Assembly (NCBI GenBank): GCA_003670925.1
Contig: QWQG01000063.1
Location: 1 to 36,881 of the forward strand
DNA from: Planctomycetota bacterium
GTDB taxonomy: Bacteria; Planctomycetota; Planctomycetia; Planctomycetales; Planctomycetaceae
Reading direction: 5' to 3'
Length of the DNA stretch: 36,881 nucleotides
The notes below the pieces were generated by a model. The model was not told the DNA's origin. It searched no databases and was given only the letters and a program-made list of their open reading frames with translations. Positions within the stretch are counted from its first letter, which is position 1. Each line of letters opens with the position of its first letter. Positions 1-9,675 of this stretch are shown piece after piece. A program made the position numbers and the translations under genes.

Positions 1-2037
1 ATTGCCGTCAACGGGATTGGCAACGGCAATGCGATTGAAACGAACATCACGCAATTGGAAGCGAGTAATACGACAGCTGGTCTGATTGAGATCACGGAAG
101 TGGCCGCCGGTACGGACATTGCGTTGGGTGCGGTCAACAACGGGACGAGGGACGTCATCATTACAGCGGCAGCAGGCGCCATCACTGATGGCAACGGTGC
201 GACGCTGAATATCACGGCCGGCACGGCAACTCTGAATGCCGTCAACGGGATTGGCAGCGGTGATGCGATTGAAACGTACATCACGCAACTGAAAGCGAGT
301 AATACGGGTTTCAATAATATTCAAATTATAGAATCTAACGGCCTCAAAACAGGCGCACTGTCGAATCTCGGAGCCGGAGGAAATAGCATTGAAATCAATG
401 TGCTGACCGGAGATCTAGAGATTAACATGAATGTAACTTGTCTAGACGGGAATGTGTCTTCGGAAGAAACGATTTTGCTCGTAACGCAAACTGGAAAGAT
501 AACCCTTGCGGATAATATTACGATCAGCACAGACGACGATCCGACTGCAGGACAGTCTTCTGTTGTTTCTGGCGATCGGATCTCTCTCAACGCCAGCAGC
601 GGAACGGGTACTGTCACGGTCGGCGTGAACGTCGTCATACGTACTGACGGCGGTGTAGCGACTCACTTCTACGATCGCGTTGCGCCAAGTCTTACTGGCA
701 CATCACTTTTTGTCTGGAATGCTACAACTTACAGTCCGTCTCCGGTCGGAGGTGTAACTTATTTGGCGATTCCGTCGCTGGTCCAAAAAACTGGAGTGAA
801 TGAATTTACGGTTACATTTCAGGTTACAATCGGAGTTCCTGGGAGTACACTAGAAGAAAACCTCCGCATGGACATTGACTGGCGTGATCCCACCATTTTT
901 CGAGTTGAGTCTCTGTATCTGAATGCAGGCACGCAAACGATTTCGCATATTTATACGAACGCGGATTTCTTAATTTTTTTAGGGCACAATAAACCGATTT
1001 TTTTCGTTGATTTCAGTGTGTCACAACACCAGTCGATTCAAGTAGTCGGGGGCACGCTAATCCAAGATGGTAGTTCTGCAACGAAAGCGGATGGGATGCT
1101 TTCTACAACAGATTTGGATGAGCCTGCTCCGAACATCAATGGGCCATTTGCGAATCCTATTAACGGTGATCCAAACATCGTGGTGGATGATATCGCTTCA
1201 AACAACGACTATCACTTCGACGACGGGCTCGTTAAAATCGTGATCCCAACAGTCATTCTAGCACCGATAGTCCCTGATCCTCCTCGACTTGCACCATTGG
1301 CAACACCGGTCGTTGTGTTTGACCCGGTCGTGACTGTACTGGTGCATGTGGCGGCAGTGGAAGTTGCGGAAATGCCATTCAGTTTCGCCTCAACTCAATC
1401 GCAGGACTATTTTCAGTTGCGGGATGGAGTGACGGGCGATGTTATCCCGAACTACGAACACATTACTGATGAGTTCGGCGAATTATTGCTGCAACCGACC
1501 CGCTTAAGACAGTGGGTGACTGAAGAGAAACTTCAGGATCAGACAGAACTCGAACTCTGGCTGATCACCACCAAACACACTGGTAACGGTGCCGTCACCG
1601 TGGAGCGACCTGTATTGAAATTTGACATTGCCGATGGACGTCCGTTTCCTGCCAGAGAACTGATGCCGGAAGTCTTCGAAGACCTAAAACTGTTACCAAT
1701 CCCACTCGACGGCAATCTGAACGATCCAAGCACACCGATACCCGAAGATTCCGCGGCACCGATTGACGATCAGTCTCTCGACACTGAGAGCCAACCACAG
1801 GACGAAGACAACAACCATCTGAGTGCGGATGGACAGTCACAATTTATCCCATCTGACACAGAACGCGGAGACACGGAATCAGATGATTATCCAACGGTGA
1901 CAGGTGCCTCAGGTGCAGGCCGATCAATTCTGATCAGCGTGGTAGTTGCAGCGGTTCTCAACAAATCCCGCGTTACTTCAATCGCACCTTCAAAAAGCCG
2001 ACTCCTACTGAACCGCATCCTGAACCGTCAGAGTTAA
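1..2037 (+). CDS. C-terminal part of a giant repeat-containing surface protein (5'-truncated by window)
   Basis: The frame is open from base 1, so the gene begins outside the window; 678 codons are visible, ending in TAA. The first ~100 residues are Gly/Asn/Thr/Ala-rich beta-type repeats (motifs such as AVNGIG, NITAGTATLNA and ITQLEASNT) that recur with a 78-residue period. This is the style of filamentous-haemagglutinin-like or beta-helical adhesins, which planctomycetes encode as very long proteins. The middle part looks like beta-sandwich domain sequence. It is followed by a Pro/Val-rich stretch (bases ~1240-1340), a folded domain (~1370-1700) and an acidic Asp/Glu/Ser/Pro linker (~1710-1890). 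The end is a short hydrophobic segment (ILISVVVAAVLN) plus a basic tail, which could be a membrane or sorting signal. Nothing ties it functionally to the secretion genes downstream. The exact family is not recognised; a surface location is inferred from composition. Confidence 0.75.
   Translation: MAVNGIGNGNAIETNITQLEASNTTAGLIEITEVAAGTDIALGAVNNGTRDVIITAAAGAITDGNGATLNITAGTATLNAVNGIGSGDAIETYITQLKASNTGFNNIQIIESNGLKTGALSNLGAGGNSIEINVLTGDLEINMNVTCLDGNVSSEETILLVTQTGKITLADNITISTDDDPTAGQSSVVSGDRISLNASSGTGTVTVGVNVVIRTDGGVATHFYDRVAPSLTGTSLFVWNATTYSPSPVGGVTYLAIPSLVQKTGVNEFTVTFQVTIGVPGSTLEENLRMDIDWRDPTIFRVESLYLNAGTQTISHIYTNADFLIFLGHNKPIFFVDFSVSQHQSIQVVGGTLIQDGSSATKADGMLSTTDLDEPAPNINGPFANPINGDPNIVVDDIASNNDYHFDDGLVKIVIPTVILAPIVPDPPRLAPLATPVVVFDPVVTVLVHVAAVEVAEMPFSFASTQSQDYFQLRDGVTGDVIPNYEHITDEFGELLLQPTRLRQWVTEEKLQDQTELELWLITTKHTGNGAVTVERPVLKFDIADGRPFPARELMPEVFEDLKLLPIPLDGNLNDPSTPIPEDSAAPIDDQSLDTESQPQDEDNNHLSADGQSQFIPSDTERGDTESDDYPTVTGASGAGRSILISVVVAAVLNKSRVTSIAPSKSRLLLNRILNRQS
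4..306 (+). repeat. Direct repeat, 234-bp period, within the giant surface protein gene
   Basis: Bases 4-72 and 238-306 are near copies: by eye 63 of 69 positions match. The spacing is 234 bp, exactly 78 codons, so the repeat keeps the frame and encodes the same protein segment twice. Divergence begins after base ~306, which marks the last repeat of an array that presumably extends to the left of the window. Confidence 0.8.
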
Positions 2038-2117
2038 GATAACAATCTGCAAAAACACTGAGTCTGAGTGGCAATCTGGGTCACAAATCTGCAACATGCT
2101 CGACAGAGTAATCCCTC

Positions 2118-2142
2118 CGGGACAGCCAATGGGTTGTGCCCG
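2118..2142 (+). terminator. Possible hairpin between surface protein and kinase genes
   Basis: CGGGACA (2118-2124) can pair with TGTGCCCG (2135-2142) with one bulged G. It lies in the 146-bp gap after the first gene. No T-run follows, so a rho-independent terminator is only a weak possibility. Confidence 0.2.
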
Positions 2143-2183
2143 TAAGTTCTATTAGCCGTGTTTCAGATTAAGAGACGTCGCTC

Positions 2184-5100
2184 ATGACGCAGCGCAATTC
2201 CCAAGAGAGTGACCGGAGTGCCGAAAAAGCCCCAAAGCACTATGGAACTCAGGTTCCGTCCTTCGGGAACGACACGGATTCACCGAAGCCACCCGAAGCG
2301 AAGACGTCCCCCCCGGCGAATATTAAAAGCCCGCCCGGAAATATTGCACGCCTTGGCTTCGGCACTCAATTTGCCGCTCCAATTCATCACCAGGAAGCCC
2401 CTGTTACGGACGAGCGAAAGCAATTGCCGTCACAGGCCAGTTTTCAAGCGGTGAATCAGACAAGACGGGCTGATCCGATTCAAATACAGCGTCTCAGTCA
2501 AACTTTGAATGGCGCAGCAGCACATCAAATTTTAGCATCGCGAATTAGTTCTCATTCGTTGAATGAGTTTGAGAAGACGCTAGTGCCGAAACAGGCTTCA
2601 GGCAACACAGATCATCTAGGCGGCAAAAGTACTTGGGATTTACGAATCCACCGGCGAGATGTGCAAGGACAGATTTCTGGAATTATCAATCAGATTCCTG
2701 CCAGTGGCGACGCGACAACCGGACTGCAGTCCGCCTTCGCGGTTGATGACGATGCTCCGGAATACGAAGTCCTCGGGAAATTAGGTGCCGGCAGTATGGG
2801 TATCGTCTACCACGCTCGCCAGTTATCACTCAATCGTGAATTAGCCATCAAGACCCTCAAGCCAAACTCCAATCAGGCGCAACATGATCAGGCCATGTTT
2901 GTGTCAGAAGCTGTTGTGACAGCGAATCTAGTGCATCCGAATATCATTCCGATTCATGATCTCGGTCGCACACATGACGGGAAGTTGTTCTATTCGATGA
3001 AGAAAGTGACGGGCGTTCCGTGGAACGAAATCATTCGTGAACGGACGCTGGAAGAAAATCTGGACATCTTCATGAAATTCAGCGACGCGGTTGCATACGC
3101 CCATTCGCGGGGCGTGATCAACCGAGACCTGAAACCGGAGAATGTCGTCATAGGTGACTACGGTGAAGTCATTGTGCTGGATTGGGGTTTGGCAATCACG
3201 ACAGCGCGATTTGAAAAACGCCGCAGCGTGCTCGTCGATTTTCGCGGCGGGGCAGGTACACCCGTTTACATGGCGCCGGAACTTCTGGACGAGGATCTAA
3301 GCCGCGTTGGGCCGCAGAGTGACATCTACCTCCTAGGGGCCATTCTGTACGAGATTTTGGAGGGATTTCCGCCACACTTATTAAAAAGCACTTGGAATCT
3401 TACGCAGCCGGAGGACCAGTTTAACGCCGTGTATCGCGCTGTCATGTACAACGAGATCGAAGAGGACGTGAGTCATCGGGGTGAGTTAATGCAGATTGCC
3501 CGCAAGGCAATGTCCACGGAGTTGGCAGATCGATATCCCACGGTGGAGGCATTGCAGGACGCAATTCGGGAATATCGCATCACCGGGCGTGCCGAAGAAC
3601 TGATGAATTCCATTGATGCAAGTCAGGTCTCGGATTACACGTCTTACCAGAGCGCGGTTGCGCTCTACAGCGAAGCGTTGCTAAAATGGCCAGACAACCG
3701 ACGGGCCCTCAACGGCGATCGAAATGCACGGCTCGCCTACGCGAAACTGGCGCAAAAAAAAGGCGACATTGACCTCGGCCTGCAAGTTGTCGCTGGCCAG
3801 ACAGCCTCCGAATTTTCTTCTTTAGTTGCCAAGCTCAAAAAGACACGCTTGGTCCGCAAAATTATGCGAGGAACATGGGGAGTGACAACAGTGGCTGCGG
3901 TTTCGTTATCCTTCTATTGCTACTTACTTTATATCGAGGCTGTGCAAAGCAAAGACAATCTCGAGTCTCAAAACGGCGTTTTGGCGGTAGTTCAGGATAA
4001 AGTGGAAGGAGAAAAAGTCAAAGCACAAAAAGCGACAGATAAAGCGGTATCAGCCACTGCTGCCGCAGCAAAAGCCGTCATTGATGCTGAGATGGCTGTA
4101 GCAGAGACTCGAAAAGCAAAAAATGAAGCTGCCGCGGCCGATAATCAAGCTAAAGTCGCTAGAATTGAAGCTGAAAAATCTAACGAAGCGGCCAAGACTG
4201 CAGGAGCAGAGGCCGTCGCGGCTCAGTCCGACGTGGCAAAAGCCAACGCTGAAAAAAAAATGGCCATTGAAGCTGCTGAAGAAGCGAAGACGGGCGCTGC
4301 TGCTGCGAAGACTGAGAAGTACAAATATGAGCTCGAAGGAATCCAGAAGCAAATTGAGGCCGCTCAAGAACTGAGTGATTTCAATGAAGTCATTCGCCTT
4401 GCAAATCAGGCATTGGGAAAGGCTGAGGAGAATCCTGAGATCAAGGCGAAGGAAGTAGTGCTGAGAAAGCAACTCAAAAATGCCGAAGACGATAGGGGTA
4501 ATTCTGAGATACCATTGCCTGGTCCGCCGACTTCGGCTTCCATCAGTGCGGATGGATGTACGGTTGTGGTTTACTCCAACCATCTTGACGAAACCTCTGT
4601 CGCGGTATTCCGAAATGTTCGGGAATTTCGGGAAAATCTCTCGACGCCTCTGAAAATTCCGGTGACGATCAAGGGGAGTGTCAAGGTCGCCGTTTCAGGT
4701 GACGGTCGTTACTTCTGTCTTGCATCAGCCGCAGAAAAGCAGTTTTGGCAATTGCAGAACGAGCGATACGAACAACTGACGCCAAAGCACAACGCCGCAA
4801 TTAAGCCGATCGGACCGGTCAGCAAGATCTTCTTTTCTGAAAGCGGTAAGCATTTCTACGTGATTGGCAATGACCAGCACGCGACAATTGATATCTATTC
4901 CCTGAGTTCCGGAGTGTGCGAGTTGTTGTGGCAACAGCAATTATCCGGCGGCGATACGATCGACTTCCGAATTCGCGACGCTGTCCTGTTGCCGCCGAAT
5001 GAATCGGCCCTGATTGTGCAGTTCGAGAGTCAGCCGTGTTATGAATTTCGCATGAGCTGGTCAAAAGACGGACAACCGACATTTGATGAAGACCGACTGT

Positions 5101-8009
5101 CAAGGAAAGCGCCGACTCTAAAATCAGGCGAGATCGCGGCGTTGAATCAGAAGTCGGGCCAAATAGAAAAACTATTCGTTTCACCTGACGGACAGCGACT
5201 GGCGCTGAAGTGTCATGATACGGTTGTGTTTCTTCCCAGAGTTTCAGATCCGACGCCGGATCAGTTCTCGTTTGCGACGCCGGATGAGTCCTCAGATTTC
5301 GAAATCCTGAAAGCCACTGATCCGATCGACGAATTGCGATTCTCCAGACTCGACACGCAGCGGCGTATCGCAACCGGGCACGGGAAACGGTTTCTTCAGC
5401 TATGGGATCTGCAGGGCCATAAGTACGAACCGTGCAGGGCTGATGGGTTGTTCGAGCACCGTCTAAAAAGCGGAGACACGGCTGCATGTTTGAGAGGACA
5501 TTCCAAAGAAGTGAAAGCGTTTACGTTTGCCGGCGAGGATGCTGATCATCTGGTTTCAGTCAGTGCGGATCAATCAATCCGCACATGGCAGATTTCCACG
5601 TATGCGGAACTCACCACCCAGATAAAGAAAATTCGTGAGGCGTTTGGAACAGCATCAAGCATACCCTCCGCACGTATGGTAAGACCGAACACTGGTGACA
5701 GTGTTGGTGAAATTGCAGACAAGCTTAGGTCTCCAGCGTCAATGATTGACAGATCTCCAATGCGAGAATTTCCCAAGTACACCCTCACTGCCGGACCAAC
5801 GCTGCAGCCGCCATCAGCCTCTGATCCGATCATGATTCAACAGGGAAACGCTGTGTATTCAGCGCGTTTCAGCCCGGATGCCAAAAGATTTTTAATTGGC
5901 GCGGATGATTTGGCAGCACATGCTTTTGAAAGTAGGACTGGCCATGAAATAATGATCGCGCCGATGGATCGGATTGGGCGCCGCGACCTTCTGTTTGATC
6001 CTTCTCGAAACATGTTTTTGGAAGGGCATGTCGCGGAGATTTCAGCCATCCGTTTTCTGCCGCCGGACGGTGCTTTAGTTTTAAGCGCGGACTATTTTGG
6101 TTCAATTTCTGTGTGGGATTCACTCCCGGATGATAACGGTGTGGCATTCGAGCGATCACGACTTTTGTCGGAGTATTCGTTCAGTGAGTTTGTCGTATCG
6201 GATGACGGACAACTCGTACTCGTCGGAGGTGCGACCACCACGAATGCAACGAGTAAGCTAGACGAAGCCAAACTGCTCCATAAAGGAATTCTATGGCGGA
6301 AAGCAGACATCCTAAAGTCGCCGACTCCCGATACCTATCGGGAACTGAAGGACCATCATCCGGACTTTGCAATCACTGCAGTCGGGATTTCTCCGGATTC
6401 GGCAAAGGCCGTTACAGCGGGCCGGCGCGGAAAGATTGTCATCTGGAAGATCGAAGATGGAAGTGTCCTTGCTGAAGCCGATCAGCAGCACAACAGGGAC
6501 CAAGTTGCTGGCATATTTTTTGAAAACGAATCGCAACTGGTCAGCGCAGGATATGACGGAAAAGTGCTGCGGTCGAACGTCTCCGGTAATTCCATCACAG
6601 CAAGTGAAATCAAACGAAGTGCCGGTGCTAATCCAAGCTTCATTATCCGGCTGCGTCCTGCTCCTGATCGTCAGCGATTTGCGACATCAGAGGTTTCACT
6701 ACGAAATGATACGCAGGGGTTGAAATCCAGCGAGCTGAATATCACGATCTGGTCAAACGACGGTAGCACCCGCACCTTGTTAGACCAACCGATTATTATT
6801 CCTGAAGACGACAAGGAAATTGCGTTTCGGCATGATGTTTCTTGGTCATCGGATGGCCGTGAATTTATGCTCGTACATAACGGGATCATTGCGATCTACG
6901 ATACGGAAAAGTGGAAACTTCTTCGCAAATTTAAGAACGATGAACGTGGGTCTCGGCCTACTCGAGGTGCATTTTCGCCGTCTGCCAAAGCTGGATTGGA
7001 TCGGATCGCAACATTTGACGGCCGAGTTATGCATTTGTGGGATCTGCCGCAGGATGGCACGGGTGGCGTGCATGTTGCCGAGTTTCGATCACACGCCCGA
7101 TACGCGGTAAAAGCCGCATATTCGTCCGACGAGAAATATGTCGCGACTGCGAGTGAGACTCTCAGAATTTTTGACGCAGATGAAACAAGTCCGAATCATG
7201 GTAGTACATTGTACCGTTTGCCGGTCGGTATCCCGCACAAGAGTCCACTTGCTGACACGTCTTTTTCACCAGTCTCAGAGGATTTTCATCTAGCGACGAT
7301 CGACAACGATGGAACCCTCGCGGTCTGGCAATGGGATCCAAGAGCACCAACGCCTTTGACGATGATGTTCGACGCTGTCCCGGGCCATAGAAATTCGCCG
7401 GATTGGGCAGCGGGCCAAAAGTTCGAAAATTCCGCATTCTGGAATCCAAGAGGAAAATCGCTGGCCACGCTTCAGTCCGGACTCATTTCCATCTTAAAAA
7501 TTGAAAACGGCATTCCCGAGACGATCAACCTGCCCTTGCCGAAGGGACTCCAGTGCCGTTTCAATCAAGTAGACTTTTCAGAACAGAATTCGTTCCTGAC
7601 GGCGGGTGGTGTTGCGTGGAATGAGGACACGGGTAATCTCTCCAGTTTCGCGGCAGTGTGGGATGTCTCGAATGACGCGCCACAACTTATCGCGACGATC
7701 GACGGATCTGATCGGAATCATTCCATGGAAAGCGAAGGTACTTCGCGAAATGGGATCACCGCGATTGCGTTTGACGACCGGGAACATGAAATCGTGACCG
7801 GTGGAGCGGATAAGCGTCTCATCCGATGGCAGCTACCAAGCGCAGATGACAGATCAGTACCGTCTCTGAGTTACATCGGTGAAAAGAGCTCAGACAGTGA
7901 ATCCACCCACAAAGCTATGATTACAGCGATAGACGTTTCCGCGGCTGGCCAATTACTGACAGCAGATGAAAAGGGCCATATCATTTTATGGCCAGCGAAA
8001 AATAACTGA
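2184..8009 (+). CDS. Transmembrane Ser/Thr protein kinase with coiled coil and WD40 repeats
   Basis: This 1941-residue protein is predicted to phosphorylate Ser/Thr residues of unknown substrates. After a ~190-residue low-complexity leader comes a Hanks-type kinase domain (~194-470): glycine loop GAGSMG at 201-206, ATP-anchoring Lys223, catalytic loop with Asp315, Lys317 and Asn320, metal-binding Asp333 in DWG instead of DFG, and APE at 364-366. The HRD histidine is Asn here (NRD, 313-315). A TPR-like segment (~473-540) follows, then one membrane span (~566-584), an Ala/Lys/Glu-rich coiled coil (~590-770) and WD40-type repeats to the C-terminus, with blades ending in IRTWQI, ISVWDS, IVIWKI and IILWPA. 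Kinase-WD40 fusions are common in planctomycetes. T6SS loci elsewhere often carry a PpkA-type kinase, so a role in controlling the system downstream is plausible but inferred. The kinase call is firm; substrate and partner are unknown. Confidence 0.93.
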   Translation: MTQRNSQESDRSAEKAPKHYGTQVPSFGNDTDSPKPPEAKTSPPANIKSPPGNIARLGFGTQFAAPIHHQEAPVTDERKQLPSQASFQAVNQTRRADPIQIQRLSQTLNGAAAHQILASRISSHSLNEFEKTLVPKQASGNTDHLGGKSTWDLRIHRRDVQGQISGIINQIPASGDATTGLQSAFAVDDDAPEYEVLGKLGAGSMGIVYHARQLSLNRELAIKTLKPNSNQAQHDQAMFVSEAVVTANLVHPNIIPIHDLGRTHDGKLFYSMKKVTGVPWNEIIRERTLEENLDIFMKFSDAVAYAHSRGVINRDLKPENVVIGDYGEVIVLDWGLAITTARFEKRRSVLVDFRGGAGTPVYMAPELLDEDLSRVGPQSDIYLLGAILYEILEGFPPHLLKSTWNLTQPEDQFNAVYRAVMYNEIEEDVSHRGELMQIARKAMSTELADRYPTVEALQDAIREYRITGRAEELMNSIDASQVSDYTSYQSAVALYSEALLKWPDNRRALNGDRNARLAYAKLAQKKGDIDLGLQVVAGQTASEFSSLVAKLKKTRLVRKIMRGTWGVTTVAAVSLSFYCYLLYIEAVQSKDNLESQNGVLAVVQDKVEGEKVKAQKATDKAVSATAAAAKAVIDAEMAVAETRKAKNEAAAADNQAKVARIEAEKSNEAAKTAGAEAVAAQSDVAKANAEKKMAIEAAEEAKTGAAAAKTEKYKYELEGIQKQIEAAQELSDFNEVIRLANQALGKAEENPEIKAKEVVLRKQLKNAEDDRGNSEIPLPGPPTSASISADGCTVVVYSNHLDETSVAVFRNVREFRENLSTPLKIPVTIKGSVKVAVSGDGRYFCLASAAEKQFWQLQNERYEQLTPKHNAAIKPIGPVSKIFFSESGKHFYVIGNDQHATIDIYSLSSGVCELLWQQQLSGGDTIDFRIRDAVLLPPNESALIVQFESQPCYEFRMSWSKDGQPTFDEDRLSRKAPTLKSGEIAALNQKSGQIEKLFVSPDGQRLALKCHDTVVFLPRVSDPTPDQFSFATPDESSDFEILKATDPIDELRFSRLDTQRRIATGHGKRFLQLWDLQGHKYEPCRADGLFEHRLKSGDTAACLRGHSKEVKAFTFAGEDADHLVSVSADQSIRTWQISTYAELTTQIKKIREAFGTASSIPSARMVRPNTGDSVGEIADKLRSPASMIDRSPMREFPKYTLTAGPTLQPPSASDPIMIQQGNAVYSARFSPDAKRFLIGADDLAAHAFESRTGHEIMIAPMDRIGRRDLLFDPSRNMFLEGHVAEISAIRFLPPDGALVLSADYFGSISVWDSLPDDNGVAFERSRLLSEYSFSEFVVSDDGQLVLVGGATTTNATSKLDEAKLLHKGILWRKADILKSPTPDTYRELKDHHPDFAITAVGISPDSAKAVTAGRRGKIVIWKIEDGSVLAEADQQHNRDQVAGIFFENESQLVSAGYDGKVLRSNVSGNSITASEIKRSAGANPSFIIRLRPAPDRQRFATSEVSLRNDTQGLKSSELNITIWSNDGSTRTLLDQPIIIPEDDKEIAFRHDVSWSSDGREFMLVHNGIIAIYDTEKWKLLRKFKNDERGSRPTRGAFSPSAKAGLDRIATFDGRVMHLWDLPQDGTGGVHVAEFRSHARYAVKAAYSSDEKYVATASETLRIFDADETSPNHGSTLYRLPVGIPHKSPLADTSFSPVSEDFHLATIDNDGTLAVWQWDPRAPTPLTMMFDAVPGHRNSPDWAAGQKFENSAFWNPRGKSLATLQSGLISILKIENGIPETINLPLPKGLQCRFNQVDFSEQNSFLTAGGVAWNEDTGNLSSFAAVWDVSNDAPQLIATIDGSDRNHSMESEGTSRNGITAIAFDDREHEIVTGGADKRLIRWQLPSADDRSVPSLSYIGEKSSDSESTHKAMITAIDVSAAGQLLTADEKGHIILWPAKNN

Positions 8010-8216
8010 GGTGCACGATTCATGATTGCGGGGAGAATCGCGGAACCTTCCAGGATAAGCTGCGGCAGATTCTACCGAAACCATGATATAAAAATGCCCA
8101 GTATCGCGGCCAGATCATCCCGTCGACGGTGTTGTGGAGCCGTAGATTCTACCAATCCGTCGCGACCGCTCAAAGCGGGATAAAAGTTTCCGTTCATCAG
8201 GCATGGGAATGCAAAA

Positions 8217-8233
8217 GGCAATTGTAAATTGCC
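8217..8233. promoter_or_regulatory. Perfect inverted repeat upstream of the YHS-domain gene
   Basis: GGCAATT-GTA-AATTGCC is a perfect 7-bp inverted repeat with a 3-nt centre, about 50 bp before the chosen start at 8282. It could be a repressor operator or a hairpin in the 5' leader. The rest of the 8010-8281 gap shows no convincing gene; a TATAAA-like sequence lies near 8086. Confidence 0.35.
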
Positions 8234-8268
8234 GATATCAAGTCCAGTGACTCATTTAAGTCCAACAT

Positions 8269-8273
8269 GGAGG
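8269..8273 (+). promoter_or_regulatory. Ribosome-binding site deciding the start of the YHS-domain gene
   Basis: GGAGG lies 8 nt before the ATG at 8282, the ideal distance. The upstream in-frame ATG at 8267 overlaps this motif, so 8282 is the more likely start. Confidence 0.7.
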
Positions 8274-8281
8274 TTGCGGCG

Positions 8282-9550
8282 ATGTGTAGCAGGGCTCATC
8301 ACACCTTTGCAAAATTTCTGATTGTGGGTATCACCGTGTTTTGTGCGGCTACACCTGCAGGTTTTGCCCAAGACCAAGCTGCGCCTCCGTGGGGCGAGTT
8401 TTTGCGAAGGTTTAACAAGGACCCGTTGCTGAAGAAGCCGTTCCACATGTCTCCAGAGACTGAAGTGAAAGGCCTTTCCTCAAAGATACGCGCAAGAGAA
8501 CTAGATGTTCCCAATCGTAAACGCGCGATTCAATATCTCAAGGATCTGGACTGCACGCAGTTTCCTGAAGCAAAAGAAATGCTGGTCAGCCTGCTGGATC
8601 CTAATAAAGAAAAGTGGGAAGACGTACGCTTCGAAGCAGCAAAAGGGCTGCGTGATATGCTGGCTCGGCATTCCTGCAATCCAGACTCTCAAGCGAACAG
8701 CAAGGGTGAAAACTCGAAATATCATTCCGGCAGTTGCCCGAGTCGCCAAGCGGATGCTTGCGGCGACTCTTTGTGGCAACAGTGCTGTAATTCGTCAGCG
8801 TCTGTAGGAAAACGTGTTCGCGGTGAACGCACGAAAGCACAGGAACCGGCATGTCACTGCACCAGTTGCTGTGACGCAGAAACGCTGAATAAGCTGGCGA
8901 AAACGGCTTATGAAATGAATGAAAAAGGTTGCTGCTATGAACCGTCGCTGCGGGTTCGCGAGATGGCAGTTGAAGCCATTAAAGCATGTGGTGTCCCTTG
9001 TCACTATAAACCTTATTACGGCGAGTTCAACGCAGAACCGGGTCCTTCGCCACTTGACGAAGCCACTCAGAAAACGGGTCCTGGACGAGGGCAGGACCAG
9101 CCATCGAAATCAAATGATGGTGGAGATCAACCTCCGCAAGCAGAAGAGGCTCCGGACACTGCTCGTAGCCCGGTACCAGCAGTGACAAATGTCGTGACAC
9201 CGATTACCAGACTTACAAATCTGTGTATTGTGTCTTGGGCGAACGGTCAACGGATCAAACCTAATCCACAAATTTCAGCGACACATCGCGGTCGAATGTA
9301 TTACTTTTCCAGCGAATCAGCCAAGCGGACATTTGTCGAGAATCCAGAGCGCTATGCCGTCTCATTCGGTGGATGCGATCCAGTGCATTTTGTGCTGACA
9401 CAGCAAGCAGTCGAAGGCAGATTTCTGGCAGCACACGAAGGACGATTCTTTATGTTTGCAACCCAAGAAAATTTTGACATCTTCAAAGCCAACTCGGATC
9501 GATATACGCCGAAGGTAATGCAGTCTGATCGCGTGGCCTTAAATCAGTAG
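8282..9550 (+). CDS. Exported Cys-rich protein with HEAT-like segments and two YHS-like modules
   Basis: The protein is 422 residues from the ATG with a good RBS (five residues shorter than the longest frame). The N-terminus is a signal peptide: a short basic start, the hydrophobic core FLIVGITVF, and a likely cut after TPAGFAQ. Residues ~50-130 contain HEAT-like helical sequence (VRFEAAKGLRDML), with a related helix near VREMAVEAIKACG. Between them is a Cys-rich region with CC pairs and a CHCTSCC run, suggesting disulfides or metal binding. A Pro/Asp-rich linker leads to two tandem YHS-like modules: the first has GRMYYFSSESAKRTF then NPERYA, the second GRFFMFATQENFDIF then SDRYTP. YHS modules are small domains often linked to metal proteins. 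The gene lies between the kinase and tssL and converges on tssL. A link to T6SS rests only on position; the biochemical role is unknown. Confidence 0.75.
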   Translation: MCSRAHHTFAKFLIVGITVFCAATPAGFAQDQAAPPWGEFLRRFNKDPLLKKPFHMSPETEVKGLSSKIRARELDVPNRKRAIQYLKDLDCTQFPEAKEMLVSLLDPNKEKWEDVRFEAAKGLRDMLARHSCNPDSQANSKGENSKYHSGSCPSRQADACGDSLWQQCCNSSASVGKRVRGERTKAQEPACHCTSCCDAETLNKLAKTAYEMNEKGCCYEPSLRVREMAVEAIKACGVPCHYKPYYGEFNAEPGPSPLDEATQKTGPGRGQDQPSKSNDGGDQPPQAEEAPDTARSPVPAVTNVVTPITRLTNLCIVSWANGQRIKPNPQISATHRGRMYYFSSESAKRTFVENPERYAVSFGGCDPVHFVLTQQAVEGRFLAAHEGRFFMFATQENFDIFKANSDRYTPKVMQSDRVALNQ

Positions 9551-9675
9551 GGGAAATCGTCTAGACCAAAGCAAGCTTGCCACGGTCTGGCTCCGCGCCT
9601 CGATCTCAGCTATTCAAGCTGGACTCCAGAATGCACCTCGCGTTCGCGGGACATGTCGAGGACGAGGAGTCGAAT

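Noticed and set aside
4819-5487. 222-codon minus-strand ORF inside the kinase gene
   Set aside because: Antisense to WD40-coding sequence, Arg/Thr-rich, no recognisable domain or RBS.
9571-9580. Palindrome GCAAGCTTGC in the gap between the convergent YHS gene and tssL
   Set aside because: It has no loop, and the flanking AGACC/GGTCT pairing is short with no T-run, so a bidirectional terminator cannot be supported.
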